DNA of 64,000 nt from Myxococcales bacterium. Its GTDB lineage: Bacteria; Myxococcota_A; Polyangia; Nannocystales; Nannocystaceae. The stretch spans positions 62,001-126,000 of the forward strand of contig JACKDW010000008.1 in assembly GCA_020633295.1 (NCBI GenBank), written 5' to 3'. This document shows, piece after piece, positions 1 to 8,339 of the stretch (position 1 is its first letter; every line of letters begins with the position of its first letter). The notes beneath the pieces were generated by a model. That model had not been told where the DNA came from. It did no database searches and was given only the letters and a program-made list of their open reading frames with translations. A program made the translations under genes and the position numbers.

Positions 1-1
1 G

Positions 2-172
2 TTCCTCCCGCGCGTCGGCGAGCTGCGCAAGCGCAAGGACATCACGCGCACCACCGAGGCGATCTTCAACGAGGTCCGTGACCTCCTGCTCGACCTCTCC
101 CGCAGCGACGCGGCGCCCGAGCGCGCTCGCCTGCCGCTCCACGAGTTCATGACCGACGCCGCGATCGCGTGA
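2..172 (+). CDS. C-terminal fragment of an unidentified protein
   Basis: Only the last 56 residues are inside the window; the start lies upstream. The visible part is helical and charged (FLPRVGELRKRKDITRTTEA, then RDLLLDLSRSDAAPERARL) and shows no motif I recognise. It ends 161 bases before an acyl carrier protein gene on the same strand, so it may be an earlier member of the same lipid or polyene cassette, but nothing in the fragment proves that. Confidence 0.55.
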   Translation, partial: FLPRVGELRKRKDITRTTEAIFNEVRDLLLDLSRSDAAPERARLPLHEFMTDAAIA

Positions 173-223
173 GCCCGCCAAGCGCTCGCGGTCGCCGACC
201 TACCGTACAGCCGGCGGCGCGGC

Positions 224-332
224 GCGAGACCTGACCTACGAGACCTGCCCTGCGAGACCTGCCCTACGAGACCTGCCCTGCGAGAGACCCTACGAGACCT
301 ACGAGAGACCTACGAGAGACCTACGAGAGACC
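224..332. repeat. Degenerate short tandem repeat (GAGACCTAC/GAGACCTGCC)
   Basis: The leader before the ACP gene is built of degenerate 9- to 14-base units around the core GAGACCT (for example ctacgagac, ctgccctgc, ctacgaga). The array runs to the base before the ACP start codon, so it occupies the ribosome-binding region, and GAGAGACC is the only purine-rich element close to the ATG. It is non-coding and looks like slippage-expanded sequence. Confidence 0.75.
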
Positions 333-333
333 G

Positions 334-597
334 ATGACCCGCGAGGAAATCCAGCAGCAGATCACCAAGATCCTCGTCGAGACCTTCGAGATCGACCCGG
401 ATGAGGTCAAGCTCGACACCAACCTGTACGAGGATCTCGACCTCGACAGCATCGACGCGATCGACATGTTCGTCGAGCTGAGTCAGTTCACCGGGCGCCG
501 CGTCGACCCCGAGGTCGCGCGGACCCTGCGGACCGTCGACGACATCATCGGGCTCGTCGAGTCCGAGCTCGCGGCCAAGGCCGCCGAGTCGTCCTAG
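334..597 (+). CDS. Acyl carrier protein
   Basis: An 87-residue acidic helical protein with the phosphopantetheine-attachment motif DLDSIDAID; Ser39 would carry the 4'-phosphopantetheine arm holding a growing acyl chain. Length and acidity are typical of a free-standing type II ACP. It is followed by an ApeP-like dehydratase (21-base gap) and a FabF-type ketosynthase, the combination seen in aryl-polyene and related type II fatty-acid-like pathways, so it is probably the dedicated carrier of that cassette and not the housekeeping AcpP. The ATG lies directly after a short tandem repeat. Confidence 0.9.
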   Translation: MTREEIQQQITKILVETFEIDPDEVKLDTNLYEDLDLDSIDAIDMFVELSQFTGRRVDPEVARTLRTVDDIIGLVESELAAKAAESS

Positions 598-618
598 GCC
601 GCGCGCGCAGGAGCCCCC

Positions 619-1108
619 ATGTCGCGACCTCCCCAACACTGGCCGCCGCTGGAGCAGCTGCTGCCACATCGCCCGCCGATGCTCCTGCTCGACGCGGTCG
701 AGCGCTTCGACGGCGCCGTGCTCGCGTGCCGCGTGACCCCGCGGGCAGGGGGCCCTTCGTCCGCGGCGGGTTCGTGCCCGCGCTCGTCAGCGTCGAGTAC
801 TTCGCCCAGGCGGCGGCGGCCTACTTCGGCGTCGTGCACCACTCGCTCCGGCGGCGCCATGCGCATGGGGGTGCTGCTCGGCGCCCGCAATCCAGCTCGG
901 GGTCGACCGCTTCCCGGCCGGCGAGAGCATGACCGTGCTCGTGCGCGAGGTCTGGACCGACGGGCGCGTCGCGCAGTTCGACTGCGAGCTGCGGGGCGCC
1001 GCCGGCGAGCCGCTCGCGCGCGCGTCGATCAACGTGCAGAGCGATCCGGTCGGCGCCACGCTCGACGCCAGCGCGCTGGCGCGGGCGCTCGGCGGGGAGG
1101 CGCCCTGA
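619..1108 (+). pseudogene. ApeP-family 3-hydroxyacyl-ACP dehydratase, frame-broken
   Basis: Hot-dog-fold dehydratase that would remove water from a 3-hydroxyacyl-ACP. The parts are read in three frames: LLPHRPPMLLLDAVERFDG (from 619), then GPFVRGGFVPALVSVEYFAQ (about 750-845), then MRMGVLLGARN (about 858-890) and QLGVDRFPAGESMTVLVREV to the stop at 1106-1108. Joined, they give about 162 residues, the normal size for the ApeP family, with its PHRPPMLLLD and EYFAQAAA motifs. At least three single-base shifts are needed. All parts remain conserved and the stop is one base from the next ATG, so sequencing errors in GC-rich DNA are more likely than true decay, but the gene is not intact as given. 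Confidence 0.75.
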
Positions 1109-1109
1109 C

Positions 1110-2366
1110 ATGGCCACGGCGCGGGTGCGCGGACACAGGGTCGTGATCACCGGCGCGGGGCTGGCCTCGCCGATCGGCGTCACGCCGGGCGAGGCCGTCG
1201 TCGCGCTCAAGGAGGGGCGGCACGGGATCAAGGCGATGCCCGAGTGGGAGCGCTTCGAAGACCTGCGCACGCGGGTCGCCGGCGTGGTCACGGGCGTCGA
1301 CCTGGGGCGCCGGTGGCCGCGAAAGCGCGTGCGCTCCATGGGCCGCGTCGCCAAGCTCGCGACCTACGCGACCGAGCAGGCGATCGCGGAGGGCCTGGGC
1401 GACGACGCGCCGGCGCTGCTCGCCTCGGGGCGCACGGGGATCGCCTACGGCTCGACCACGGGCTCCTCGGCCGCGTTCGAGAAGTACGCGACCTCGCTGT
1501 TCCGCGACTGGAAGGTGCAGGGGCTCAACGCGTCGCTCTACCTGCAGTTCATGGCCCACACCTGCGCGGCCAACCTCGCGGCGTTCTTCGGCGTCAAGGG
1601 CCGCGTGATCCCGACCTGCTCGACCTGCACCAGCGCCTCGCAGGCGATCGGCGCCGGCTACGAGGCGATCAAGTACGGCCTCGCCGACGTCATGCTCTGC
1701 GGCGGCGCCGAGGAGATGCACTTCTCGCTCGCGGTCACCTTCGACGCGATGTTCGCGACCTCGGCCGGCTTCAACGATCGCCCCGAGGCGACGCCGCGCC
1801 CGTTCGACCGGTCGCGCGACGGGCTGGTCGTCGGCGAGGGCGCCGGCACCCTCGTGCTCGAGCGCCTCGAGCACGCGCAGGCCCGCGGCGCGACGATCCT
1901 CGCCGAGCTCGCCGGCTACGGCACCAACTGCGACGGCCTGCACGTGACCGCGCCGTCCGAGCCGGGCATGCGCGGCGCCATGGAGCTCTCGCTCGCCGAC
2001 GCCGAGCTCTCGCCCGACGACATCGACTACGTCAACGCGCACGGGACCGCGACCGAGCTCGGCGACATCGCCGAGACCCGGGCGACGCGCGCGGTGTTCG
2101 GGCGCGCCGTCCCGTTCTCCTCGACCAAGAGCTATATCGGGCACACGCTCGGGGCCTGCGGCGCGATCGAGCTGGTGTACTGCCTCGGGATGATGCGCGA
2201 GGGCTTCCTCGCGCCGACGCGCAACCTCGACGAGGTGGATCCTCGCTGCGGCGAGCTCGACTACGTCCGCGAGCCGCGGCCCGCGAGCCCGCGCGTCATC
2301 ATGAGCAACAACTTCGCGTTCGGCGGCGTCAACACGTCGCTCATCGTCCGCGCCTTCGACGGCTAG
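1110..2366 (+). CDS. Beta-ketoacyl-ACP synthase, FabF/ApeR-like
   Basis: A 418-residue condensing enzyme that extends acyl-ACP with malonyl-ACP. The catalytic triad is visible: Cys173 in TCSTCTSASQAIG, His311 in VNAHGTATELGD and His345 in KSYIGHTLGACGA. The region around the Cys (STCTSASQAIGAGYEAIKYG) and the GGAEEM stretch resemble ApeR-type ketosynthases of aryl-polyene clusters more than housekeeping FabF; this is from memory of the family, not a search. The ATG lies one base after the dehydratase stop, so the two are probably translationally coupled. No ketoreductase (ApeQ) follows. Confidence 0.9.
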   Translation: MATARVRGHRVVITGAGLASPIGVTPGEAVVALKEGRHGIKAMPEWERFEDLRTRVAGVVTGVDLGRRWPRKRVRSMGRVAKLATYATEQAIAEGLGDDAPALLASGRTGIAYGSTTGSSAAFEKYATSLFRDWKVQGLNASLYLQFMAHTCAANLAAFFGVKGRVIPTCSTCTSASQAIGAGYEAIKYGLADVMLCGGAEEMHFSLAVTFDAMFATSAGFNDRPEATPRPFDRSRDGLVVGEGAGTLVLERLEHAQARGATILAELAGYGTNCDGLHVTAPSEPGMRGAMELSLADAELSPDDIDYVNAHGTATELGDIAETRATRAVFGRAVPFSSTKSYIGHTLGACGAIELVYCLGMMREGFLAPTRNLDEVDPRCGELDYVREPRPASPRVIMSNNFAFGGVNTSLIVRAFDG

Positions 2367-2536
2367 CCGCCTCGTCATGCGCGAGGCGATCGGCGTCAGG
2401 CCGCCCCGCGAGTCGCCGTGTGGACTTGCGCCACAGGGCGCGACGCGTCGTATGCCTGTGTGTACATGTGCGCGGGCGAAAGCGCATAGCCAGGTTCTCG
2501 CGCGCCCGGCCCCTGAGCTGTGCGAAGATACCGCGT

Positions 2537-3301
2537 ATGAGGGCTGAGATCGCGAACGCGTGGGTCATCGCGCTCTTCGCCGTCGCGCTCGCGGCGTGCT
2601 CGACCCCGGTCGAGGGCAGCACGAGCAGCGCGACAGAAGATGACCTTACAGACAGCAGCGACAGCGGCGGCGACTCCAACGCGTCGAGCGCGGGGAGCAC
2701 CGGCGGCACCGACGGCGGCGGGACGACGGACGGCGCGAGCGGCTCGCCGTCGGGCTCGGGGTCCGGCGCGAGCGACAGCGGCAGCGACAGCGGCGACAAC
2801 AGCACGTCGGTCGGCGGCGCGAGCTGCGACGGGGAGCTGCACCAGCTCACCTTCGACGTCGATGACGCCGAGCTGTTCGGCGGCTGGCAGGTCGGCTGGA
2901 GCATGTCCCAGCAGCGCGAGTACGCCCGGTGGGAGGGGAGCTTCGACAACCCCGGCGACAACGGCGTCGTGTTTCACCCCGACATCCCGTGCAGCGACGT
3001 CTGGTACGTCTGGGTGTACTTCTTCGACGAGGACCGCTGGGACTCGTTCTTCGTCCAGAGCGACGGCGCGCCGGCCGAGCCCGCGCTGTTCGACGGCGAC
3101 TGCGACAACAACAACGACCGCCGCTGGATCTGGAACGATCTCAACCGTCGCCAGCCGGGCGCGATGGAGGCCTGCGTCTACGCCGACGACCCGTGGACGC
3201 AGGCCTGGGGGCCCGGCGCGCACGAGCTCCGCTTCATGTACCGAGAGTCCATCGGGCTGATGGACGTGATCGTCACCAACGATTCGAACTTCAAACCGTG
3301 A
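2537..3301 (+). CDS. Secreted lipoprotein of unknown function
   Basis: 254 residues. The N-terminus MRAEIANAWVIALFAVALAA followed by Cys is a lipoprotein signal. A linker of about 70 residues rich in Ser, Gly, Thr and Asp follows, then a compact domain of about 165 residues rich in Trp, Tyr and Asp (DVWYVWVYFFDEDRWDSFFV). The aromatic domain suggests a beta-sandwich, possibly carbohydrate-binding, but I cannot name the family. It stands alone between the ketosynthase and a convergent LysR gene. A start at 2537 is chosen because it gives the signal peptide; the reading frame extends upstream through the ketosynthase only as an overlap shadow. Confidence 0.8.
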   Translation: MRAEIANAWVIALFAVALAACSTPVEGSTSSATEDDLTDSSDSGGDSNASSAGSTGGTDGGGTTDGASGSPSGSGSGASDSGSDSGDNSTSVGGASCDGELHQLTFDVDDAELFGGWQVGWSMSQQREYARWEGSFDNPGDNGVVFHPDIPCSDVWYVWVYFFDEDRWDSFFVQSDGAPAEPALFDGDCDNNNDRRWIWNDLNRRQPGAMEACVYADDPWTQAWGPGAHELRFMYRESIGLMDVIVTNDSNFKP

Positions 3302-3374
3302 CGCGCGCCCGCCGGGCACGCCTCGTGTTCGAGCTGTCCTGAGAGACCTGTGTCGAGCGACCGCGAGCCGCGGC

Positions 3375-4286
3375 TCACGACCACGGCCGCGGGTGCGGGC
3401 CGAAGTGCCGCGCGAAGAACTCGACGAGGAACTCGACCGTCGCCGCGACCTTGGCGATGTGCCGGCTCTCGGGCGCGTACACGGCGAAGTACGACGAGCC
3501 GCGCTCGCCCACCGAGTCGAGCAGCACCGGCGCGAGCGCGCCGCTCGCGAGCTCGTCGACCACGGAGATCCAGGGCACGAGCGCGACGCCGGTGGCGGCG
3601 AGCAGCGCCTCGCGGAGGTAGTGCATGTCGTTGGTCGCCAGCCGCGGGACGACGCGCACGTGCTCGCCGTGCAGCAGCGGCCAGCGGTCGCCGTCGAAGT
3701 CGTCGTGCAGCGCGATCATGCAGCGGTGCGCCTGCAGGTCCGCGGGCGAGCGCAGCGGCGGGCCGCGCTCGAGGTAGCGGGGCGCGGCCACGCACAGGAG
3801 GTCCGCCGGCGCGATCCGTCGCGCGACCAGCAGCGAGTCGGGCAGCGGGCCGCGCACGAGCGCGAGGTCGAGGTCCTCGTCGTGGATGTCGCGCGCGCGG
3901 TGATCGGTGATCAGCTCGAGGCGGATGTCGGGGTAGCGGTCGAAGAACTCGCCGATCTGGACGCGGAACCACTCGGTCCCGACGCCGCTCGGGATCCCGA
4001 CGCGCAGCACCCCGGCGGTCTCGGTGTCGAGCTCGCGGACCTCGGCCTCGGCCCGCGCGGTCTCGTCGAGGATCCGCGCGCAGCGCTGGTGGAAGATGCG
4101 CCCGGCCTCCGTCAGCCGCAGCTTCCGCGTCGTGCGCTGGAGCAGCGTGACCTGGAGGCGATCCTCGAGCGCCGAGAGCCGGCGGCTGATCGTCGAGCGC
4201 GGCAGCCCGAGCGCCCGCGCCGACGCCGAGATGCTGCCCTCGTCGACGACGCTGACGAAGATGCTCATGTCGCTGATCGGGTCCAC
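3375..4286 (-). CDS. LysR-family transcriptional regulator
   Basis: 303 residues with the standard LysR plan: an N-terminal winged helix-turn-helix (about residues 4-63, GSISASARALGLPRSTISRR and RLQVTLLQRTTRKLRLTEAG) and a C-terminal periplasmic-binding-like effector domain. It is divergent to the FAD-dependent enzyme at 4374, the usual arrangement for a LysR protein controlling its neighbour. The effector cannot be read from the sequence. Confidence 0.92.
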   Translation of the reverse strand: MDPISDMSIFVSVVDEGSISASARALGLPRSTISRRLSALEDRLQVTLLQRTTRKLRLTEAGRIFHQRCARILDETARAEAEVRELDTETAGVLRVGIPSGVGTEWFRVQIGEFFDRYPDIRLELITDHRARDIHDEDLDLALVRGPLPDSLLVARRIAPADLLCVAAPRYLERGPPLRSPADLQAHRCMIALHDDFDGDRWPLLHGEHVRVVPRLATNDMHYLREALLAATGVALVPWISVVDELASGALAPVLLDSVGERGSSYFAVYAPESRHIAKVAATVEFLVEFFARHFGPHPRPWS

Positions 4287-4373
4287 GGCTGACGTCGATC
4301 TGGGCAGGTGATGTCCAATGCTATCGCGCGCGCGCGCGCGTCGTTACCGTGTTCGCAGCGGGAGCGCGCGACG
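4287..4373. promoter_or_regulatory. Divergent promoter region, LysR gene / FAD enzyme
   Basis: Eighty-seven bases between two divergent starts. It contains an alternating CG tract (about 4326-4341), which could adopt Z-form DNA. The regulator presumably binds here, but I see no clear T-N11-A palindrome that I would place with confidence. Confidence 0.4.
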
Positions 4374-6155
4374 ATGACGAACACTCAAGAATTTGCGAAT
4401 AAACGCCGTTCTGGCGCGGCGGTGGTGCTCGGCGCGGGGATCGGCGGAATCCTCGCTGCGGCCGCGCTCGCGCGTCACTACGCCCACGTCACGATCCTCG
4501 AGCGCGATCGAGTCCCCGCGCGCCCAGCTGTCCGCAAGGGCGTGCCGCAGGACAAGCACCCCCACATCCTGCTGCGACGCGGCGAGCAGGCGATCCGCGC
4601 GCTGATGCCCGGCGCGCTCGAGCGCCTGCGCCCCCGTGACCTCGTGCCGATGAACCCCGGCCGCGAGCTCCGGTGGTTCCACGCCGGCGTGTGGAAGGCG
4701 CGCCACGATCCGGGCTTCGACTTTCACATGTGCGACCGAGTGCGGCTCGAGCACACACTGCGCGCCTGGGCGCTGGAGCGCGAGGGCGTGACGCTGCGCG
4801 ACGGCTGCGAGGTCCTCGACCTCGAGATCGATCACGGGCTCGCGCGCGTGCTCGGGGTCTCGGTGCGTCAGCGCGGCGAGGCGCAGCCCCGCGTGATCCC
4901 GGCCGACGTGATCGTCGACGCGACCGGTCGCGGTACCCGGGCGCCGCAGTGGCTCTCGCGGCACGGCTTCGGCGACGTCGAGACCCTCGAGGTGCGCTCC
5001 AACGTCGGCTACACGAGCCGCGTGTTCCACGTGCCAGGCGGGAACCACCACCTGCAGCTGCCGATCGTGGTCTTCCCCGACGCCCCGCGGACGCGGCGCG
5101 CCGGGCTCGTGTTCGCCTACGGCGACGACGGCCTGCTGGTCGCGCTCGCCGGCTGGTGTCGCGACTACGTGCCGCGCAGCGCCGAGGGCTTCCTCAAGTT
5201 CGCGCGCTCGCTCGAGCGCCCCGAGCTCGCGCGCGCGCTGCTCGGCGCGCGCCCGTCCCCGAGCGAGCACTCGTTCCGGGCCCGCGCGAACCTCTGGCGC
5301 CGCTACGATCGCCTGCGTCGCTGGCCCGACGGCCTCGTCGTGCTCGGCGACGCGATCAGCTCGCTCAACCCGCTGTACGGGCAGGGCATGACGGTCGCCG
5401 CGATGGAGGCCGAGGCGCTCGCGGCCGCGCTCGCGCGGCTCGAGCGTCGCCGCGCGCGGCTCGAGCACCACGGCGGCGCGCGTCGGCTGCAGCGGCGCTT
5501 CGCCCGGATCATCCGCTTCCCCTGGCTGCTCGTGACGAGCGAGGACCTGCGCTACGCGGCGACCGAGGGGCCCAGGCCCCGCGGCCTGCGGCTGCTCCAG
5601 CGCTTCACCGGGGCGCTGCACGAGCTCGTCGCCTACGATCGCCTCGTCCACGAGCGCGTGCTCGCGCTGCTCAACCTGACCCGCAGCCCGCTCTCGCTGC
5701 TGAGCCCGCGGATCCTGCTGCGCGTCGCGCTGCACCGGCTGCGCGGCGACGGGCTCCAGCGCGCGCTCCGGCGCGCCGACACGCCGATCGAGCTCACGCC
5801 CGCCCAGCCGACGCCGGCGCTCGCGGCCGCGCCGTCGCGTCGCGTCGCGTCCGTGGACGCGGCGCTCGTGGACGCGGCGCCCGTCGGCGTCCCGCGCCCG
5901 TCGGCGCCGACGGTCATGAAGCGGCCGTCGCTGAGCTTCCAGGAGTGGCGCGCGGCTCGGCGCTCCGGCGCGCTCGTGCGGCTGCGCCGGGCCGCTCACC
6001 TCAAGCAGCTCGCCGCGCGCGCCTCGGCCCGCGCGGCGACGACGAGCGCCGAGGCGCGCGAGGCCGTGGCGCGCGAGGCCGAGGTGCGCGAGGCCGACGT
6101 GCGCGAGGCCGACGTGCGCGCCGAGGCCGAGGACGCGCTGACGCGCACCGGCTGA
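4374..6155 (+). CDS. FAD-dependent monooxygenase/epoxidase-like flavoprotein
   Basis: 593 residues. The N-terminal Rossmann dinucleotide-binding motif GAGIGG (residues 20-25) is followed by GVPQDKHPHILLRRGEQAI, characteristic of a PHBH-fold group of FAD epoxidases and hydroxylases. The second FAD motif is VVLGDAISSLNPLYGQGM. Substrate unknown. The last 90 residues are low-complexity: an Ala/Pro-rich part, then a heptad-like run of EAREAVAREAEVREADVR repeats that looks like a coiled coil and is not part of the catalytic fold. An ATG at 4374 is chosen because a longer frame back to 4308 only adds an unlikely Arg/Ser leader. Probably regulated by the divergent LysR protein. Confidence 0.8.
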   Translation: MTNTQEFANKRRSGAAVVLGAGIGGILAAAALARHYAHVTILERDRVPARPAVRKGVPQDKHPHILLRRGEQAIRALMPGALERLRPRDLVPMNPGRELRWFHAGVWKARHDPGFDFHMCDRVRLEHTLRAWALEREGVTLRDGCEVLDLEIDHGLARVLGVSVRQRGEAQPRVIPADVIVDATGRGTRAPQWLSRHGFGDVETLEVRSNVGYTSRVFHVPGGNHHLQLPIVVFPDAPRTRRAGLVFAYGDDGLLVALAGWCRDYVPRSAEGFLKFARSLERPELARALLGARPSPSEHSFRARANLWRRYDRLRRWPDGLVVLGDAISSLNPLYGQGMTVAAMEAEALAAALARLERRRARLEHHGGARRLQRRFARIIRFPWLLVTSEDLRYAATEGPRPRGLRLLQRFTGALHELVAYDRLVHERVLALLNLTRSPLSLLSPRILLRVALHRLRGDGLQRALRRADTPIELTPAQPTPALAAAPSRRVASVDAALVDAAPVGVPRPSAPTVMKRPSLSFQEWRAARRSGALVRLRRAAHLKQLAARASARAATTSAEAREAVAREAEVREADVREADVRAEAEDALTRTG

Positions 6156-6216
6156 TCGTCGCGCGCCGTCGATCCGCGTCCGCGGTCGCGGTCGACGTCG
6201 TGACATCGCCGCAGGT

Positions 6217-6775
6217 CGAGCCAGCGTCCACGCGGCGCCGCAGCTCGACGACGGGGTGGCGACGCGCCGTGGGTCTGCACGGCTTTTAGGTCCGACGCTG
6301 TCGCGCTCGCGCCAGCGTCCACGCGGCGCCGCAGCGCGACGACGGGGTGGCGATGCGCCGTGGACCTGCATGTCTTTTGGGTCATGATTTTTGTGCGCGG
6401 CCGCGACGACGCTGTCGCGCTCGCGCCAGCGTCCACGCGGCGCCGCAGCGCGATGACGGGGTGGCGATGCGCCGTGGACCTGCATGTCTTTTGGGTCATG
6501 ATTTTTGTGCGCGGCCGCGACGACGCTGTCGCGCTCGCGCCAGCGTCCACGCGGCGCCGCAGCGCGACGACGGGGTGGCGATGCGCCGTGGACCTGCATG
6601 TCTTTTAGGTCATGATTTTCGTGCGCGGCCGCGACGACGCTATCGCGCTCGCGCCAGCGTCCGCGCGGCGCCGCAGCGCGACGACGGAGTGGCGACGCGC
6701 CGCGTGCATAGATATGTCTTTTGGGTCATTGTTATGGAGTGCGCGGCCGCGACGACGCTGACGCGCTCGCGCTGC
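6217..6775. repeat. 114-bp tandem repeat array, about 4.5 copies
   Basis: The unit starts tcgcgctcgcgccagcgtcc at 6301, 6415, 6529 and 6643 (period exactly 114), with a degraded partial copy from about 6217 and a diverged copy to about 6775 (the last period is 118). Units at 6301 and 6415 are almost identical; mutations accumulate towards both ends. Each unit includes a lower-GC core catgtcttttgggtcatg with imperfect dyad symmetry. Because 114 is a multiple of three, frames stay open on both strands through the array, giving 38-residue peptide repeats. No ribosome site or codon bias supports translation. It lies downstream of the FAD enzyme gene. Confidence 0.9.
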
Positions 6776-6799
6776 GGCCCGCGCCGCGTCGTGGCGCGG

Positions 6800-6857
6800 C
6801 TCGCCGCACGAGTCGCCGCGCAAGTCGCCGCGCAAGTCGCCGCACAAGTCGCCGCGC
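6800..6857. repeat. 12-bp tandem repeat (caagtcgccgcg)
   Basis: About five near-perfect copies of a 12-base unit follow the 114-bp array. They are non-coding. Nothing else is evident between here and the next gene at 6985 apart from GC-rich sequence. Confidence 0.75.
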
Positions 6858-6984
6858 GCCGTGTCACCGCGCCGGCCGAAGGCGCGCGAGCGGGGCTCCT
6901 GCCAGGGTCCAGTCGGCCGCCGGCCCCCGCCCCGGCGCGTCGTGGCGACGTTTCGCTGCGGCCGCGCGCCCGGTACCATGGGGT

Positions 6985-8178
6985 GTGGCAGCAACGCAGG
7001 ATCACCGAGACCCCCTGAGCCGCGTCGCGCTCGCGCTCGCGCTGACGTCCTTCACCGTCGCGCTCGCCTGCGGCGACTCGGGGCCCGCGTCCACCGACGG
7101 CTCGACGACCCAGGGGGACTCGACCGCCGGCACCACCACCGCGGGGGGGGAGGACGGCGAGGCCGTGTACGCGAACCCCGTCGACGGCGGCAACAGCTTC
7201 GCGTGCGCGACCTGTCACGCGCTGAGCGAGCCGGCCGAGGACGGCCTGCGTCGCCCCGGCCACCCGCTCGCCGACGCCACCCGCCGGCCCCACTACAAGA
7301 ACGGCAAGCTCCCCGACATGCTCGCGGCGGTTAATTCCTGCCTGCAGGAGTGGATGCTCGCGGATCCGTGGACCGAGGACGACGCGCGCTGGCAGGCGCT
7401 GCGCGGCTGGCTCGACGCGATGGCGCCCGAGGGCGACGCGCCGCCGCTGAGCTTCGAAATCGTCCAGCCCCCCGCGGACCTCTCGGGCGGCGACGCCGAC
7501 AGCGGGCGAGCTGTCTTTAACAGCAGCTGCGCGGTCTGCCACGGCGTCGACGGCGGGGGCACCAACCAGGCGCCGCCGGTCGCCGGCTTCGGGCTCACCG
7601 GCGACTACGTGGGTCAGCGCGTGCGCACCAGCGGCATCGTCGACAGCCCCGTCTACGACGGCCTCACCGGCGGGCGCATGCCGTTCTGGGCCGCCGACCG
7701 CCTCACCGACGCCGAGCTCATCGACATCGTCGCCTGGCTCGCGATCGACGACGGGACCGACACGACCACGGGGACCGACCCGACCGGCACGGACACGGAC
7801 ACGGCGACCGACACGGACCCGACGACGGGCAGCGGCTGCGCGACCACGCACCCGTCGATCGGCTACACCGCCAGCTTGCAGGCGTTCTTCCACAACGTCG
7901 GCGGCACGGCCGAGATCGTCGACGACTGCACGATCGTCATCAGCGACTTCACGTTCGACGGCACCGGCATCGACGTGCGGATCTACGGGGGCCTCGGCGG
8001 CGCCTACGAGAGCGGCTTCGCCATGACCGACGACCTGCTCAAGCCCGGCGGCTACAACGGCACCACGCTCGTCGCCACCGTCCCCGACGGCTTCACGCTC
8101 GACGACCTCGACGGCATCAGCGTGTGGTGCGTGGACGTCGGGGTCGACTTCGGCAGCGGCGTGTTCAGCCCGCCCTGA
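6985..8178 (+). CDS. Cytochrome c lipoprotein with C-terminal DM13 domain
   Basis: 397 residues from a GTG start. A lipoprotein signal ends at Cys29 (SFTVALAC). Two covalent-heme motifs follow, CATCH (about 74-78) and CAVCH (182-186), the second in a canonical class I cytochrome c domain (GRAVFNSSCAVCHGVDGGGT ... GGRMPFWAADRLTDAELIDI). A Thr/Asp linker leads to a C-terminal DM13-like domain (about 285-397, IVDDCTIVISDFTFDGTG, DGISVWCVDVGVDFG). DM13 is regarded as an electron-transfer or redox domain, so this looks like an outer-face electron carrier that moves electrons from heme to a DM13 cysteine site. No partner oxidase is adjacent. An ATG at 6978 is out of frame. Confidence 0.88.
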   Translation: MAATQDHRDPLSRVALALALTSFTVALACGDSGPASTDGSTTQGDSTAGTTTAGGEDGEAVYANPVDGGNSFACATCHALSEPAEDGLRRPGHPLADATRRPHYKNGKLPDMLAAVNSCLQEWMLADPWTEDDARWQALRGWLDAMAPEGDAPPLSFEIVQPPADLSGGDADSGRAVFNSSCAVCHGVDGGGTNQAPPVAGFGLTGDYVGQRVRTSGIVDSPVYDGLTGGRMPFWAADRLTDAELIDIVAWLAIDDGTDTTTGTDPTGTDTDTATDTDPTTGSGCATTHPSIGYTASLQAFFHNVGGTAEIVDDCTIVISDFTFDGTGIDVRIYGGLGGAYESGFAMTDDLLKPGGYNGTTLVATVPDGFTLDDLDGISVWCVDVGVDFGSGVFSPP

Positions 8179-8339
8179 GCGCGTCGGGTCGTCCACGCGC
8201 GCACCCCTCTGTGGAGCCGCTCGCGGCGCGCTCGTCGAGCGGCAGCCCGCGAGGCGGCGTGACGTCGTGAGCCGGGCGCGCCTCGCTGCGGCGCGGGTCC
8301 GCGTCGCGCCCGGACCGAGCGTGGTACGGTCACGCGCCC

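Noticed and set aside
1244..2536. Upstream extension of the first lipoprotein frame through the ketosynthase
   Set aside because: Overlaps the ketosynthase in another frame and lacks coding character; the ATG at 2537 with signal peptide is clearly the start.
6217..6775. Tandem repeats considered as a CRISPR array or as a repeat protein gene
   Set aside because: No unique spacers between repeats, unit of 114 bases too long, no cas genes; open frames on both strands come from the period being a multiple of three.
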